DNA of 31,414 nucleotides from a virus. This document shows, one piece after another, positions 1 to 5,865 of the stretch (position 1 is its first letter; every line of letters begins with the position of its first letter). A program made the translations under genes and the position numbers. Location: positions 1-31,414 of IMG/VR virus record IMGVR_UViG_3300032291_000696, one strand, 5' to 3'. The notes under the pieces were generated by a model. The model ran no database searches, was not told the DNA's origin, and was given only the letters and a program-made list of their open reading frames with translations.

Positions 1-123
1 TAATTAAATGTTCAAACGGGAAATATAGAATTGGTTCAGGTGCGTGCATATACGACACAGAAGAAAAAGCAACCAAAGTTTGGCAGGCAATATTAGCTTC
101 AGGCGCTTATGCAGCCGACGAAA
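1..123. repeat. Terminal direct repeat, left copy
   Basis: Bases 1-123 are identical to 31292-31414. The repeat lies inside a coding region that continues through the join, so it most likely marks a circular or circularly permuted genome that was read past its own start. A true short terminal repeat of the packaged DNA is the alternative and cannot be excluded from sequence alone. Confidence 0.97.
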
Positions 124-743
124 ACAAAGTTTCAATTGATTTTGACGATACATTGGACACAGAACGTGGTCGTGAATTAATGAAACGTTTAATTGCAGAA
201 GGCAAAACGGTTTATATTGTAACAAGACGTCAAAAGTCAGGTCACAATGAAGATATTTTAAAATATGCAAATGCTTTCAATATACCGGATAGCAGAATAA
301 TTTATACAAACGGTTCTTATAAGTGGGAAACAATAAAACACTATGGAATTGGTACACACTACGACAACAATTCCCGTGAAATAGAATTGATTAATTCTAA
401 AACGACCGCAAAGGGGGTAAAATTCGCGTTTCAGGATTCGTACAACGATTATCCCGAAGCAGCGACAAACAACGCTAAAAAAGCTTTAAAATACGCAGAA
501 ACGAACGGTTGGGGGGAATGTGGCACACCTGTTGGCAAAGCAAGGGCAAACCAATTGGCAAACAAAGAGCCAATTTCACGCGACACGATTGCAAGAATGG
601 CGTCCTTTAAAAGACACCAACAAAATAAAAACGTACCTTACGAACAGGGTTGCGGCGGTTTAATGTGGGACGCTTGGGGTGGCGACGAAGGGATTGAATG
701 GGCAATTCGTAAGCTTAAACAAATTGATGAAGAAGCACGTTAA
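1..743 (+). CDS. HAD-like phosphatase fused to two phage modules (5' end at 31285, across the join)
   Basis: When the genome is closed, this gene starts at ATG 31285 and encodes 249 aa. Residues 1-40 form a small phage module (KCSNGKYRIGSGAC, then an A-rich helix). Residues 45-165 look like a HAD-superfamily hydrolase: motif I DFDDTLD (D49, D51), motif II VTRR (T77), a basic residue K110 or K115, and an acidic site near D124. Residues 178-249 match a module that recurs in phage virion-associated proteins (KARANQLA, then TIARMASFKRH, then a WGGD segment). Within the window the 5' end is cut off, and an internal TTG at 153 is not the real start. The HNH gene overlaps its 3' end by 17 bases. HAD enzymes remove phosphate from nucleotides, sugars or proteins; the substrate here is unknown. 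Confidence 0.85.
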   Translation, partial: IKCSNGKYRIGSGACIYDTEEKATKVWQAILASGAYAADENKVSIDFDDTLDTERGRELMKRLIAEGKTVYIVTRRQKSGHNEDILKYANAFNIPDSRIIYTNGSYKWETIKHYGIGTHYDNNSREIELINSKTTAKGVKFAFQDSYNDYPEAATNNAKKALKYAETNGWGECGTPVGKARANQLANKEPISRDTIARMASFKRHQQNKNVPYEQGCGGLMWDAWGGDEGIEWAIRKLKQIDEEAR

Positions 744-984
744 AATTTACCTTGAATACTTTGGGTACGGAATAGAAGATTTTATCCCGTGCGAAGTATG
801 CGGAAAAAAGGCGGTTGACATACACCATATTGACGCGCGGGGAATGGGGGGAACGAAGAACGAAGATACAATTGACAATTTACAGGCATTATGCCGACAA
901 TGTCACGTTGTTATGGGCGATACAAAAATACATTATCAATATTTAAAGGACATTCATAACAAAATATTAAATGGCAAAAGTTAA
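727..984 (+). CDS. HNH endonuclease
   Basis: This 85-aa protein has the zinc-finger form of the HNH nuclease fold: CEVC, then DIHHID, then CRQCH, giving two Cys pairs around the catalytic His pair. An upstream in-frame ATG at 679 exists, but starting there would overlap the HAD gene by 65 bases; ATG 727 gives MKKHVKIYLEYFG and a 17-base overlap typical of this genome. HNH proteins directly before terminase genes are common in tailed phages and can take part in DNA cleavage during packaging, so that role is inferred from position. It is small enough to be just the nuclease domain. Confidence 0.88.
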   Translation: MKKHVKIYLEYFGYGIEDFIPCEVCGKKAVDIHHIDARGMGGTKNEDTIDNLQALCRQCHVVMGDTKIHYQYLKDIHNKILNGKS

Positions 985-1093
985 GTCAGACAGTCGCAAA
1001 GTATCATTCGGAAAAAGAAAATGCGGACACGCAAAAAAGTCTTATAATAAACACAGTCCCAAACCAAAAGCATACAGGGGTCAGGGAAGATAA
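971..1093 (+). CDS. Small basic protein before the terminase genes
   Basis: A 40-aa, Lys/Arg-rich protein (MAKVKSDSRKVSFGKRKCGH at the start, PKPKAYRGQGR at the end). It overlaps the HNH gene by 14 bases and is followed 15 bases later by the small terminase gene. I recall similar tiny proteins ending in YRGQGR beside terminase genes in Bacteroidetes phages, but have no function for them. The strong positive charge would suit nucleic-acid binding. Tight coupling to both neighbours argues that it is translated. Confidence 0.6.
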   Translation: MAKVKSDSRKVSFGKRKCGHAKKSYNKHSPKPKAYRGQGR

Positions 1094-1108
1094 AACAAAG
1101 GTATTACA

Positions 1109-1489
1109 ATGGCAAAGGCAACCAAACAACCACACGGGGGAACTTTAAACATATTGCAGAAAGGCGAAACGGCAAACCCAAACGGAAGACCGCGCAAATA
1201 CGTTTCATTGTTAAAAGAACAGGGTTATAAATTAGCCGAAATAAATGATTCAATTCAGGCGCTTATGTCAATGACACCAAAAGAATTGGAAGCCGTGACA
1301 AAGAACCCTGACGCAACAGTTCTTGAAATGACAGTTGCAAAGGCAATCATTAAGTCAATGAATAACGGAAGTCTTTATTCAATGGACACTTTACTTTCAC
1401 GCGTTTACGGTAAACCAAAAGAACAGGTTGACGTTCAACAGGACACAAAGATTGAAGTTGTATTTGTTGACGGCAAAACCATTTTGTAA
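1109..1489 (+). CDS. terS: Terminase small subunit
   Basis: A 126-aa protein with the NPNGRPRK segment near residue 25, an alpha-helical middle (LLKEQGYKLAEINDSIQALM) and a LLSRVYGKPKEQVDV segment near residue 97. The NGRP-plus-GKP pattern is typical of small terminase subunits in this kind of phage. It would recognise the packaging site and load the large subunit. It ends 23 bases before the large terminase gene, the usual order. I see no strong promoter in that gap; the cistrons are probably co-transcribed from upstream. Confidence 0.8.
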   Translation: MAKATKQPHGGTLNILQKGETANPNGRPRKYVSLLKEQGYKLAEINDSIQALMSMTPKELEAVTKNPDATVLEMTVAKAIIKSMNNGSLYSMDTLLSRVYGKPKEQVDVQQDTKIEVVFVDGKTIL

Positions 1490-1512
1490 TATAAACGGCG
1501 TATCTTTACATT

Positions 1513-2664
1513 ATGCGCATTGAGTTACCAACCCCACATATTAACCAAAGACAAATATTAGAATCGGACAAACGATTTATTGTTGTTATGTGCGGACGTC
1601 GTTTCGGTAAGTCTGAATTGTCGCAAATATTTGGAATTACAGAATCTTTAAAAGGGGGTCAGGTTGCGTACGTTACGCCGACATACGGATTGGCGCAAGT
1701 ATTCTTTGAACGATTGGCGAAAGTGCTTCCATTTAAAAACAATATTTCAAAGCTTAAAATATACTGTCCAAACGAAGGGTCAATTGAATTCTTTACAGGG
1801 GAACGATTAGACAACTTACGCGGACGCAAATTCCATTTGGTTATTATTGACGAAGCTGCATTTATTTCAGACTTAGAAGACGGTTGGAATAATAGCATTC
1901 GCCCAACGCTGACTGACTACGAAGGGCGTGCGGTTTTCCTTTCAACCCCACGCGGGAAGAACTTTTTTTATTCTTTGTTTATGAAGCAGGGCGAAAACGA
2001 TTGGCAAAGCTTCAAATTTAGCACATACGACAACCCACATATAAACCCCCGCGAAATTGACGAAGCACGAATACAATTGCCGGAAGTTGTATTTAATCAG
2101 GAATATTTAGCAGACCCCGCAGAAAATAGCGCCAACCCTTTTGGGAACGCATTTATCAAACGCTGCATAAAACCTATTTCAGCGCAACCAATTGTTTGTT
2201 ATGGAATTGACCTTGCGAAGTCTGTTGACTTTACTGTTATAGTCGGTTTGGATAATGCCGGAAATGTGGCTTATTTTGACCGCTTCCAATTGGATTGGCA
2301 CAATACCAAAGAAACAATCAAAAGATTGCCGCCTGCGCCAATTATAGTGGATTCAACAGGTGTTGGCGACCCGATATTGGAAGACCTGCTTCGTGAAGGG
2401 GTAAATATAGAAGGTTTAAAGTTTACAAGTCAGTCAAAGCAGCAATTAATGGAAGGTTTAGCTTCAGCCATTCAACAGGGACGAATCGGATTCCCTGAAG
2501 GGGTTATTGTGGACGAATTAGACGTATTTGAATATCAGTTTACGGCAAATGGCGTTAGGTATTCAGCGCCGTCAGGATTTCACGACGACTGCGTTATGGC
2601 ATTGGCTTTGGCTTGGCAAAACCATAATATTAAGCGCGGTTCAGGGCGTTACGCCTTCGCTTAA
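1513..2664 (+). CDS. terL: Terminase large subunit
   Basis: A full-length, 383-aa packaging motor. The N-terminal ATPase has Walker A GRRFGKS (residues 28-34), Walker B LVIIDE (109-114) and the coupling motif STPRG (144-148). The C-terminal RNase H-like nuclease has its acidic residues in GIDLAKSVDF (D233), IIVDSTG (D280) and HDDCVMALA (D358/D359). All catalytic positions are present, so it should be active. It drives DNA into the prohead and cuts the concatemer. It directly follows the small subunit and ends at the start of a regulatory gap, so the packaging operon may end here although I see no intrinsic terminator. Confidence 0.97.
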   Translation: MRIELPTPHINQRQILESDKRFIVVMCGRRFGKSELSQIFGITESLKGGQVAYVTPTYGLAQVFFERLAKVLPFKNNISKLKIYCPNEGSIEFFTGERLDNLRGRKFHLVIIDEAAFISDLEDGWNNSIRPTLTDYEGRAVFLSTPRGKNFFYSLFMKQGENDWQSFKFSTYDNPHINPREIDEARIQLPEVVFNQEYLADPAENSANPFGNAFIKRCIKPISAQPIVCYGIDLAKSVDFTVIVGLDNAGNVAYFDRFQLDWHNTKETIKRLPPAPIIVDSTGVGDPILEDLLREGVNIEGLKFTSQSKQQLMEGLASAIQQGRIGFPEGVIVDELDVFEYQFTANGVRYSAPSGFHDDCVMALALAWQNHNIKRGSGRYAFA

Positions 2665-2693
2665 CAATCATAATCGGTTCAATTATCAATAAA

Positions 2694-2770
2694 TTATGAC
2701 CCGTTTATGACCGATATTCGGTTCTTTTATGACCGATATACCGTTTATCCTTATTATTTACCGTTCATCA
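2694..2770. promoter_or_regulatory. Operator-like direct repeats upstream of promoter 1
   Basis: The string TTATGAC occurs at 2694, 2705 and 2727, that is 11 and then 22 bases apart, one and two helical turns. Two of the copies extend to TTTATGACCGATAT (2704-2717 and 2726-2739). A second repeat, CCGTTTAT or CCGTTCAT, occurs at 2701, 2741 and 2761, spaced 40 and 20. The helical phasing suggests cooperative binding of a protein on one face of the DNA. A related ACCGTTTATC/ACCATTTATC pair, also 20 bases apart, lies upstream of promoter 2. Confidence 0.6.
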
Positions 2771-2797
2771 CATTTTATAAAAAAAGTTTAAAAAAGA

Positions 2798-2836
2798 TTT
2801 GGTTGGTAATGTGTACAAGGTGTATATTTGTGTTAA
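2798..2836 (+). promoter_or_regulatory. Promoter 1, Bacteroidetes type
   Basis: TTTG at 2798-2801 and TATATTTG at 2823-2830 are separated by 21 bases, fitting the Bacteroidetes sigma factor pattern TTTG...TAnnTTTG. A second TTG at 2803-2805 gives a 17-base spacing. The -7 box ends 22 bases before the ATG at 2852. The 16 bases TGTATATTTGTGTTAA (2821-2836) recur exactly at promoter 2 (23680-23695). It should drive the small-gene block and the tail chaperone genes up to the terminator at 5073. Confidence 0.8.
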
Positions 2837-2851
2837 CAAAAGCAAATAACA

Positions 2852-3085
2852 ATGACAACTTTAGCAACACAAATGACAATCGGTTTTAAATTCCAAGTAA
2901 ACGGAAAAAACTTCACAAAGTTAGTATGCAACAGAAACAGATTCGTTGACATTACTTTGGTTAACGATTTATACAACGTGAAAGCTTACACCTTGAAAGG
3001 AATTAACGAAACAAAAGTTTCTGAATTAAACGGTATCTTTATTGAAGACTTACAAAAAGCAATCGTAACAACATATAACGCATAA
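2852..3085 (+). CDS. Small protein, first gene after promoter 1
   Basis: A 77-aa protein I do not recognise. It is mixed in charge and predicted mostly beta with a C-terminal helix (VSELNGIFIEDLQKAIVTTYNA); it has no membrane segment and only one Cys. As the first gene behind a strong host-like promoter it is probably made early and abundantly, which is where phages often place host-takeover or regulatory proteins; that is inference from position. The leader between promoter and ATG is short. A GGGG-loop hairpin follows its stop codon. Confidence 0.7.
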   Translation: MTTLATQMTIGFKFQVNGKNFTKLVCNRNRFVDITLVNDLYNVKAYTLKGINETKVSELNGIFIEDLQKAIVTTYNA

Positions 3086-3089
3086 TTTG

Positions 3090-3105
3090 GTCGCAGGGGT
3101 GCGAC
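3090..3105 (+). promoter_or_regulatory. GGGG-tetraloop hairpin
   Basis: GTCGCA-GGGG-TGCGAC forms a perfect 6-bp stem with a four-G loop, in the 50-base gap between two small genes. There is no T-run straight after it, so it is not a standard terminator. A second hairpin with the same CA-GGGG-TG top lies at 3643-3660. The pair could be protein-binding sites on mRNA or RNA-processing signals. Confidence 0.5.
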
Positions 3106-3135
3106 TGCTAAACGCACATTTTAAAACCTTAATTT

Positions 3136-3288
3136 ATGGCAAACAAATTAAAAACACCACAGGAAAAACATTTAGAATTATTAGCTGAACGTCAAAAGCA
3201 ATATGCAAAAGAATCATTGGGTATGGGTTGGTTCTTCGCTATTATTACGGTAGCTTTATTGTTAACCGCTTTAATTGAAAACTTATAA
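3136..3288 (+). CDS. Small single-span membrane protein
   Basis: A 50-aa protein: a charged N-terminal helix (residues 1-28, rich in K, Q and E) followed by one hydrophobic span, GWFFAIITVALLLTALI (about 31-47), and a very short tail. It would sit in the inner membrane with its N-terminus probably in the cytoplasm. It lies three bases before the zinc-ribbon gene. I do not recognise it. Small membrane proteins in such early blocks may alter the host envelope or exclude other phages, but nothing here proves that. Confidence 0.6.
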   Translation: MANKLKTPQEKHLELLAERQKQYAKESLGMGWFFAIITVALLLTALIENL

Positions 3289-3290
3289 TT

Positions 3291-3458
3291 ATGCCATTTT
3301 CAACTTGCTGCGGTGCGCATACCAATTTTCCCGAAATAGACATTTGCCCTGACTGCTTAGAACATTGCGATTGGGAAGAAGAAGACGAAGAAGAATTGGA
3401 AGCTGACCAAGAAACAGAAAACCAAATTGACCAAGCTAAAATTGATTCAAATGAATAA
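3291..3458 (+). CDS. Small zinc-ribbon-like acidic protein
   Basis: A 55-aa protein. The first half carries paired cysteines, STCCGAH (C6, C7) and DICPDCLEHCDW (C19, C22, C26), fitting a small treble-clef or zinc-ribbon fold; the second half is a run of Asp and Glu with no expected fold. I recall similar small CCG-A...CPDC-EHC proteins in many phages, with no assigned job. Its stop codon overlaps the start of the next gene within ATGAATAA. Confidence 0.7.
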   Translation: MPFSTCCGAHTNFPEIDICPDCLEHCDWEEEDEEELEADQETENQIDQAKIDSNE

Positions 3459-3612
3459 ATACTACGAATTAAAACAGACGACTTTAATGGAATTGGAAAT
3501 TGAAGGTTTGATTGAAAAAATTAAAAAACTTGAAATTACAATAGGAATTAAAGAACAGGAAATAAAACAATTAAAAATGCGTATCTTAGCAATGGCAGAC
3601 ATTAACCAATAA
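3451..3612 (+). CDS. Small coiled-coil protein
   Basis: A 53-aa, Lys- and Glu-rich protein that is almost entirely helical; residues 14-45 have the spacing of hydrophobic residues expected for a coiled coil (MELEIEGLIEKIKKLEITIG, continuing to IKQLKMRIL). ATG 3451 is preferred to the in-frame ATG at 3427 because it gives the usual 8-base overlap with the upstream stop. It may form a homodimer or partner with a neighbour. I have no function for it. Confidence 0.6.
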   Translation: MNKYYELKQTTLMELEIEGLIEKIKKLEITIGIKEQEIKQLKMRILAMADINQ

Positions 3613-3617
3613 TATTG

Positions 3618-3679
3618 TCCCCGTCCAATTCAACAATCATTTTTAAACAGGGGTGTTTAAGTTATGTCACGGGCGGGGA
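3618..3679 (+). promoter_or_regulatory. Nested stem-loop leader before the winged-helix gene
   Basis: An inner hairpin, TTAAACA-GGGG-TGTTTAA (3643-3660), is a perfect 7-bp stem with a four-G loop. It is enclosed by an outer 9-pair helix between TCCCCGTCC-side bases (3618-3626) and GGGCGGGGA (3671-3679) with one G-U pair. The structure fills most of the 87-base gap before the gene at 3700, so it could control that gene's translation or RNA stability. No T-run follows. Confidence 0.5.
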
Positions 3680-3699
3680 TATTTTAAAAGCTTATAACA

Positions 3700-4059
3700 A
3701 TGATAACAAACTTTGAATTCTTGACAAGGGAAATGACAGAAGAAGAAAAAAAATTAGTGCCTATCCTAATAAAAGGATTTAACACGAAGACAAAAGACAA
3801 CCCAATTAAAGCGCCTGAAATAGTACAGGCAATAAATGCTAAACGCGAAAGTTTAGGTTTGAAATCTAATTTTTCAGAAGTTAGATTGCGTAAAATTGTT
3901 AACTTTATACGTGCAGAAGGGATTTTGCCATTAATAGCGACTTCAAACGGTTACTATTGCAGCAAAGACAAAGAAGAAATTAAAAGTCAAATTGAAAGTT
4001 TAACGCAACGCGCAGACGCAATAATGTCAAGTGCTAACGGATTAAATAAATTTTTATGA
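3700..4059 (+). CDS. Winged-helix-like regulatory protein
   Basis: A 119-aa protein. Residues 15-90 read like a winged-helix domain: helix EEEKKLVPILIKGF, a helix around PIKAPEIVQAINAKRESLG, a candidate recognition helix SEVRLRKIVNFIRAEG, and a beta wing PLIATSNGYYC. The C-terminal part is a helix that could mediate dimerisation. I recall near-identical-looking small proteins in other Bacteroidetes phages, without a proven role. DNA binding is inferred; the operator-like repeats upstream of promoters 1 and 2 and the dyads at 14315-14367 are candidate targets. Its mRNA leader is highly structured. Confidence 0.65.
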   Translation: MITNFEFLTREMTEEEKKLVPILIKGFNTKTKDNPIKAPEIVQAINAKRESLGLKSNFSEVRLRKIVNFIRAEGILPLIATSNGYYCSKDKEEIKSQIESLTQRADAIMSSANGLNKFL

Positions 4060-4130
4060 TAACTGTTTTAATATCAATAACAAGTTGGGAATTGGCAAAA
4101 TGGCTATTTTATAAAATTGCAAATAAATAA
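4056..4130 (+). CDS. Possible 24-aa membrane peptide
   Basis: An ATG overlapping the previous stop codon (ATGA) opens a 24-codon frame, MITVLISITSWELAKWLFYK followed by IANK. It is hydrophobic enough to lie in or on a membrane. Only the coupled start and the tight fit between genes support it. It could equally be untranslated spacer. Confidence 0.3.
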   Translation: MITVLISITSWELAKWLFYKIANK

Positions 4131-4133
4131 TAT

Positions 4134-4292
4134 ATGAAGGAACTGAACGAACTTCGCGAATGGGTTTGGTCACAATGTTTGACAGGTCAACCTTTTTCCT
4201 GTGCAGACGTTATAAATAAGATTGACGAAATGTTGGAATCTGACACAGATATTGAAGAACTTTTATTAACTTCGGATTATGAAATGGAATAA
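4134..4292 (+). CDS. Small acidic protein before the tail chaperone
   Basis: A 52-aa, acidic, helical protein (MKELNELREWVWSQCLTGQP, then a helix around VINKIDEMLESD). It starts three bases after the preceding short frame and overlaps the tail chaperone start by 14 bases, which supports translation. No metal-binding or membrane motif is visible. I do not recognise it. Confidence 0.55.
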   Translation: MKELNELREWVWSQCLTGQPFSCADVINKIDEMLESDTDIEELLLTSDYEME

Positions 4293-4953
4293 TTTAACCC
4301 TTTGGCAGTATCAACAATTAATGCCTATAATTACCAACCCTAACAAGGATTGGACGGAATTGGACAAAGAAGTAAAATTATTGTCCGTAATTACAGGATT
4401 GACAGAATATCAGATTGACAGTTTAACAATTGAAGATTTAAAAGAACTGCGTAAAGATTTAGCTTTTTTAGACGAACCAATTGAAGGAAAGCCGGTTGAC
4501 TTTATTCTTATCAATGGCAGGCGTTATAGAATGAATTACGACATTAAGAATATGCCTGCGGCGCGTTACATTGAAAGCAAGGTGTTCAGCAAAGATACAT
4601 TGGCAAACCTGCACAAAATAGCTGCGTCAATGGTTATCCCGCAAAAGAAGACTTGGTTTGGCAAATGGGTTGACGATAAGTACGACGCAAGTAAGCACGA
4701 ACAATACGCGCAGGATATGCAGGAAGCGAATTTCATTCACATTTATCATTCGTTGGTTTTTTTTTATCAAGTTTACAGAAATTGGATAGAAGTTTCGCGG
4801 GATTATATGATTCAGGAAATGACGACGGCGGGAATGACGACGGAACAAGCGGAACAGGTGGTTCAGCTTTTATGCGAATCTACGGGTGGCATTATACCGC
4901 CAAACTTGTTGCCGAACACGAAAATATCAGAACTTCAGAAGCTTTTGAAATGA
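4279..4953 (+). CDS. Tail assembly chaperone, G-like
   Basis: A 224-aa helical protein beginning MKWNNLTLWQYQQLMPI, a start typical of tail assembly chaperones in Bacteroidetes phages. It lies upstream of the tape measure gene, where the lambda G/GT pair sits. Codons 160-162 are GTT TTT TTT within nine T residues (4757-4765). The -1 frame is open from here to 5039, well past this gene's stop, so a fraction of ribosomes may make an extended GT-like product. Such proteins bind the tape measure and bring tail tube subunits during assembly and are absent from the virion. The function is assigned from context and the start motif, not from a catalytic signature. Confidence 0.65.
   Translation: MKWNNLTLWQYQQLMPIITNPNKDWTELDKEVKLLSVITGLTEYQIDSLTIEDLKELRKDLAFLDEPIEGKPVDFILINGRRYRMNYDIKNMPAARYIESKVFSKDTLANLHKIAASMVIPQKKTWFGKWVDDKYDASKHEQYAQDMQEANFIHIYHSLVFFYQVYRNWIEVSRDYMIQEMTTAGMTTEQAEQVVQLLCESTGGIIPPNLLPNTKISELQKLLK
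4757..4765 (+). promoter_or_regulatory. Candidate -1 ribosomal frameshift site (T9 run)
   Basis: Nine consecutive T residues include the heptamer T-TTT-TTT in the zero frame (4758-4764). Slippage back one base at Phe-Phe codons leads directly into an open -1 frame. The site fits the tail-chaperone position where -1 frameshifting is widely conserved. No clear downstream pseudoknot was identified. Confidence 0.5.
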
Positions 4954-5039
4954 AGACGATTGAATTCTTGAATGCAATGGCATATATGAAAGCTAAAAAT
5001 TCATACGACCGTGAAGAAGCGAAACGATTAAGGCAGTAG
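4764..5039 (+). CDS. Tail assembly chaperone T-like extension (-1 frame) or separate gene
   Basis: This frame is open from the T9 run to 5039. Read as a -1 extension it adds 91 aa to the first 162 aa of the G-like protein (253 aa in total). The first part is a flexible-looking Gly/Asp/Ser linker (DSGNDDGGNDDGTSGTGG), then comes a compact domain, FMRIYGWHYTAKLVAEHENI to the end, resembling the small second chaperone component in other phages. An independent start at ATG 4872 (MRIYGWHY) would give 55 aa. Either way the domain appears real: it extends 86 bases beyond the upstream stop and ends at the terminator. Confidence 0.55.
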   Translation, partial: LSSLQKLDRSFAGLYDSGNDDGGNDDGTSGTGGSAFMRIYGWHYTAKLVAEHENIRTSEAFEMKTIEFLNAMAYMKAKNSYDREEAKRLRQ

Positions 5040-5072
5040 TTGGTTTTTTATTGTTATAAGCAAAGGAAGAAG

Positions 5073-5097
5073 ACCCCGTTTTTTAGCGGGGTTTTTC
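5073..5097 (+). terminator. Intrinsic terminator after the chaperone genes
   Basis: ACCCCG (5073-5078) pairs perfectly with CGGGGT (5087-5092) across an 8-base loop, and the stem is followed by a T-rich tail (TTTTTCT with the last stem base). It lies 34 bases after the chaperone stop and 40 bases before the next gene. It should end or attenuate transcription from promoter 1. No convincing promoter was found in the short stretch after it. Confidence 0.85.
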
Positions 5098-5136
5098 TAT
5101 TGCCGGTATTTAGACATATTTTAGCTATTTATTGGT

Positions 5137-5865
5137 ATGACTGAAGGGCAAAGACAGGCGCAATTATTAAGGGACGGATTTTTAGAACGTATTGGCGAAC
5201 AGTACGATTTAATTGACCCGACCGAATTTCCTATTGCCGAACAAATGCTTATTTTCTACGGAAAACAGTTCAACGACGAAGTACAAAAGAATTTAGCAAA
5301 AAGCGGTTCAATTGCAACGGGTAAAATTGGGGATTTAGTCGTTCCAAAGGTTACAAAATTTGGCAACGATTACGAAATGTGGTTGGGTTATGACAAAGAC
5401 AATCCCGCTTCGGTTTATTATAAGTATGTGAATAAGGGGGTTCGTGGGGTTGGCGGTACAAATGCGCGCCCGAAACGTGTTGCTTCTGACACACCATTTG
5501 AATACAAAACGCCATATCCTAACAAGAAAATGGCGACTTCAATTTTGCAATGGTACAGATTAGGCAAAGCAAAAACAACTTCAGAAACGCAGACAAAGAA
5601 ACTAAGCAAAACACAACGTAAAAATAAAAAGCTTAAACAGGTTGTAAATAAAGCGGATTCGTTAAAGTCTTTGGCGTATGCTACGGCTGCGGCAATCAAA
5701 AGGGACGGTTTACGCACAACTTCATATTTTGACAATGCAGTAAAAGCGGTATTTAATAAAGAATTCTTCGCTGCAATGGCAACGGCTTTCGGTGGCGACG
5801 TTCAGTTACAAATAAGACAAATTGGAAATAAAATAGAATCAAGTAATGGCAATAACAGTAAATAG
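5137..5865 (+). CDS. Neck or minor tail protein, gp10-like
   Basis: A 242-aa protein. Visible features are an alpha-helical N-terminus, a beta-rich middle with ASVYYKYVNKGVRGVGG (about residues 88-104), a Lys-rich segment (about 155-178), and a C-terminal helix pair beginning SLAYATAAAIKRDGLRTT with FDNAV shortly after. The YY-x-F/Y-V-x-x-G-V-x-G stretch and the AIKRxG...F motif recall HK97 gp10-like head-tail connector or neck proteins in this phage group; the assignment is by resemblance. It lies between the chaperones and the large tail genes, and its last 20 bases overlap the next gene. Confidence 0.5.
   Translation: MTEGQRQAQLLRDGFLERIGEQYDLIDPTEFPIAEQMLIFYGKQFNDEVQKNLAKSGSIATGKIGDLVVPKVTKFGNDYEMWLGYDKDNPASVYYKYVNKGVRGVGGTNARPKRVASDTPFEYKTPYPNKKMATSILQWYRLGKAKTTSETQTKKLSKTQRKNKKLKQVVNKADSLKSLAYATAAAIKRDGLRTTSYFDNAVKAVFNKEFFAAMATAFGGDVQLQIRQIGNKIESSNGNNSK

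Noticed and set aside
4-270. Antisense frame at the left end
   Set aside because: It is the complement of the HAD fusion gene and has no independent support.
1484-1508. Possible promoter TTG...TATCTTTA before terL
   Set aside because: The spacing is 14 bases and the box ends in A instead of G; co-transcription with terS is simpler.
2707-2889. Open frame of 60 codons before the first small gene
   Set aside because: It runs through the operator repeats and promoter 1, has a Tyr/Phe/Lys-rich unlikely composition and overlaps the better gene at 2852.
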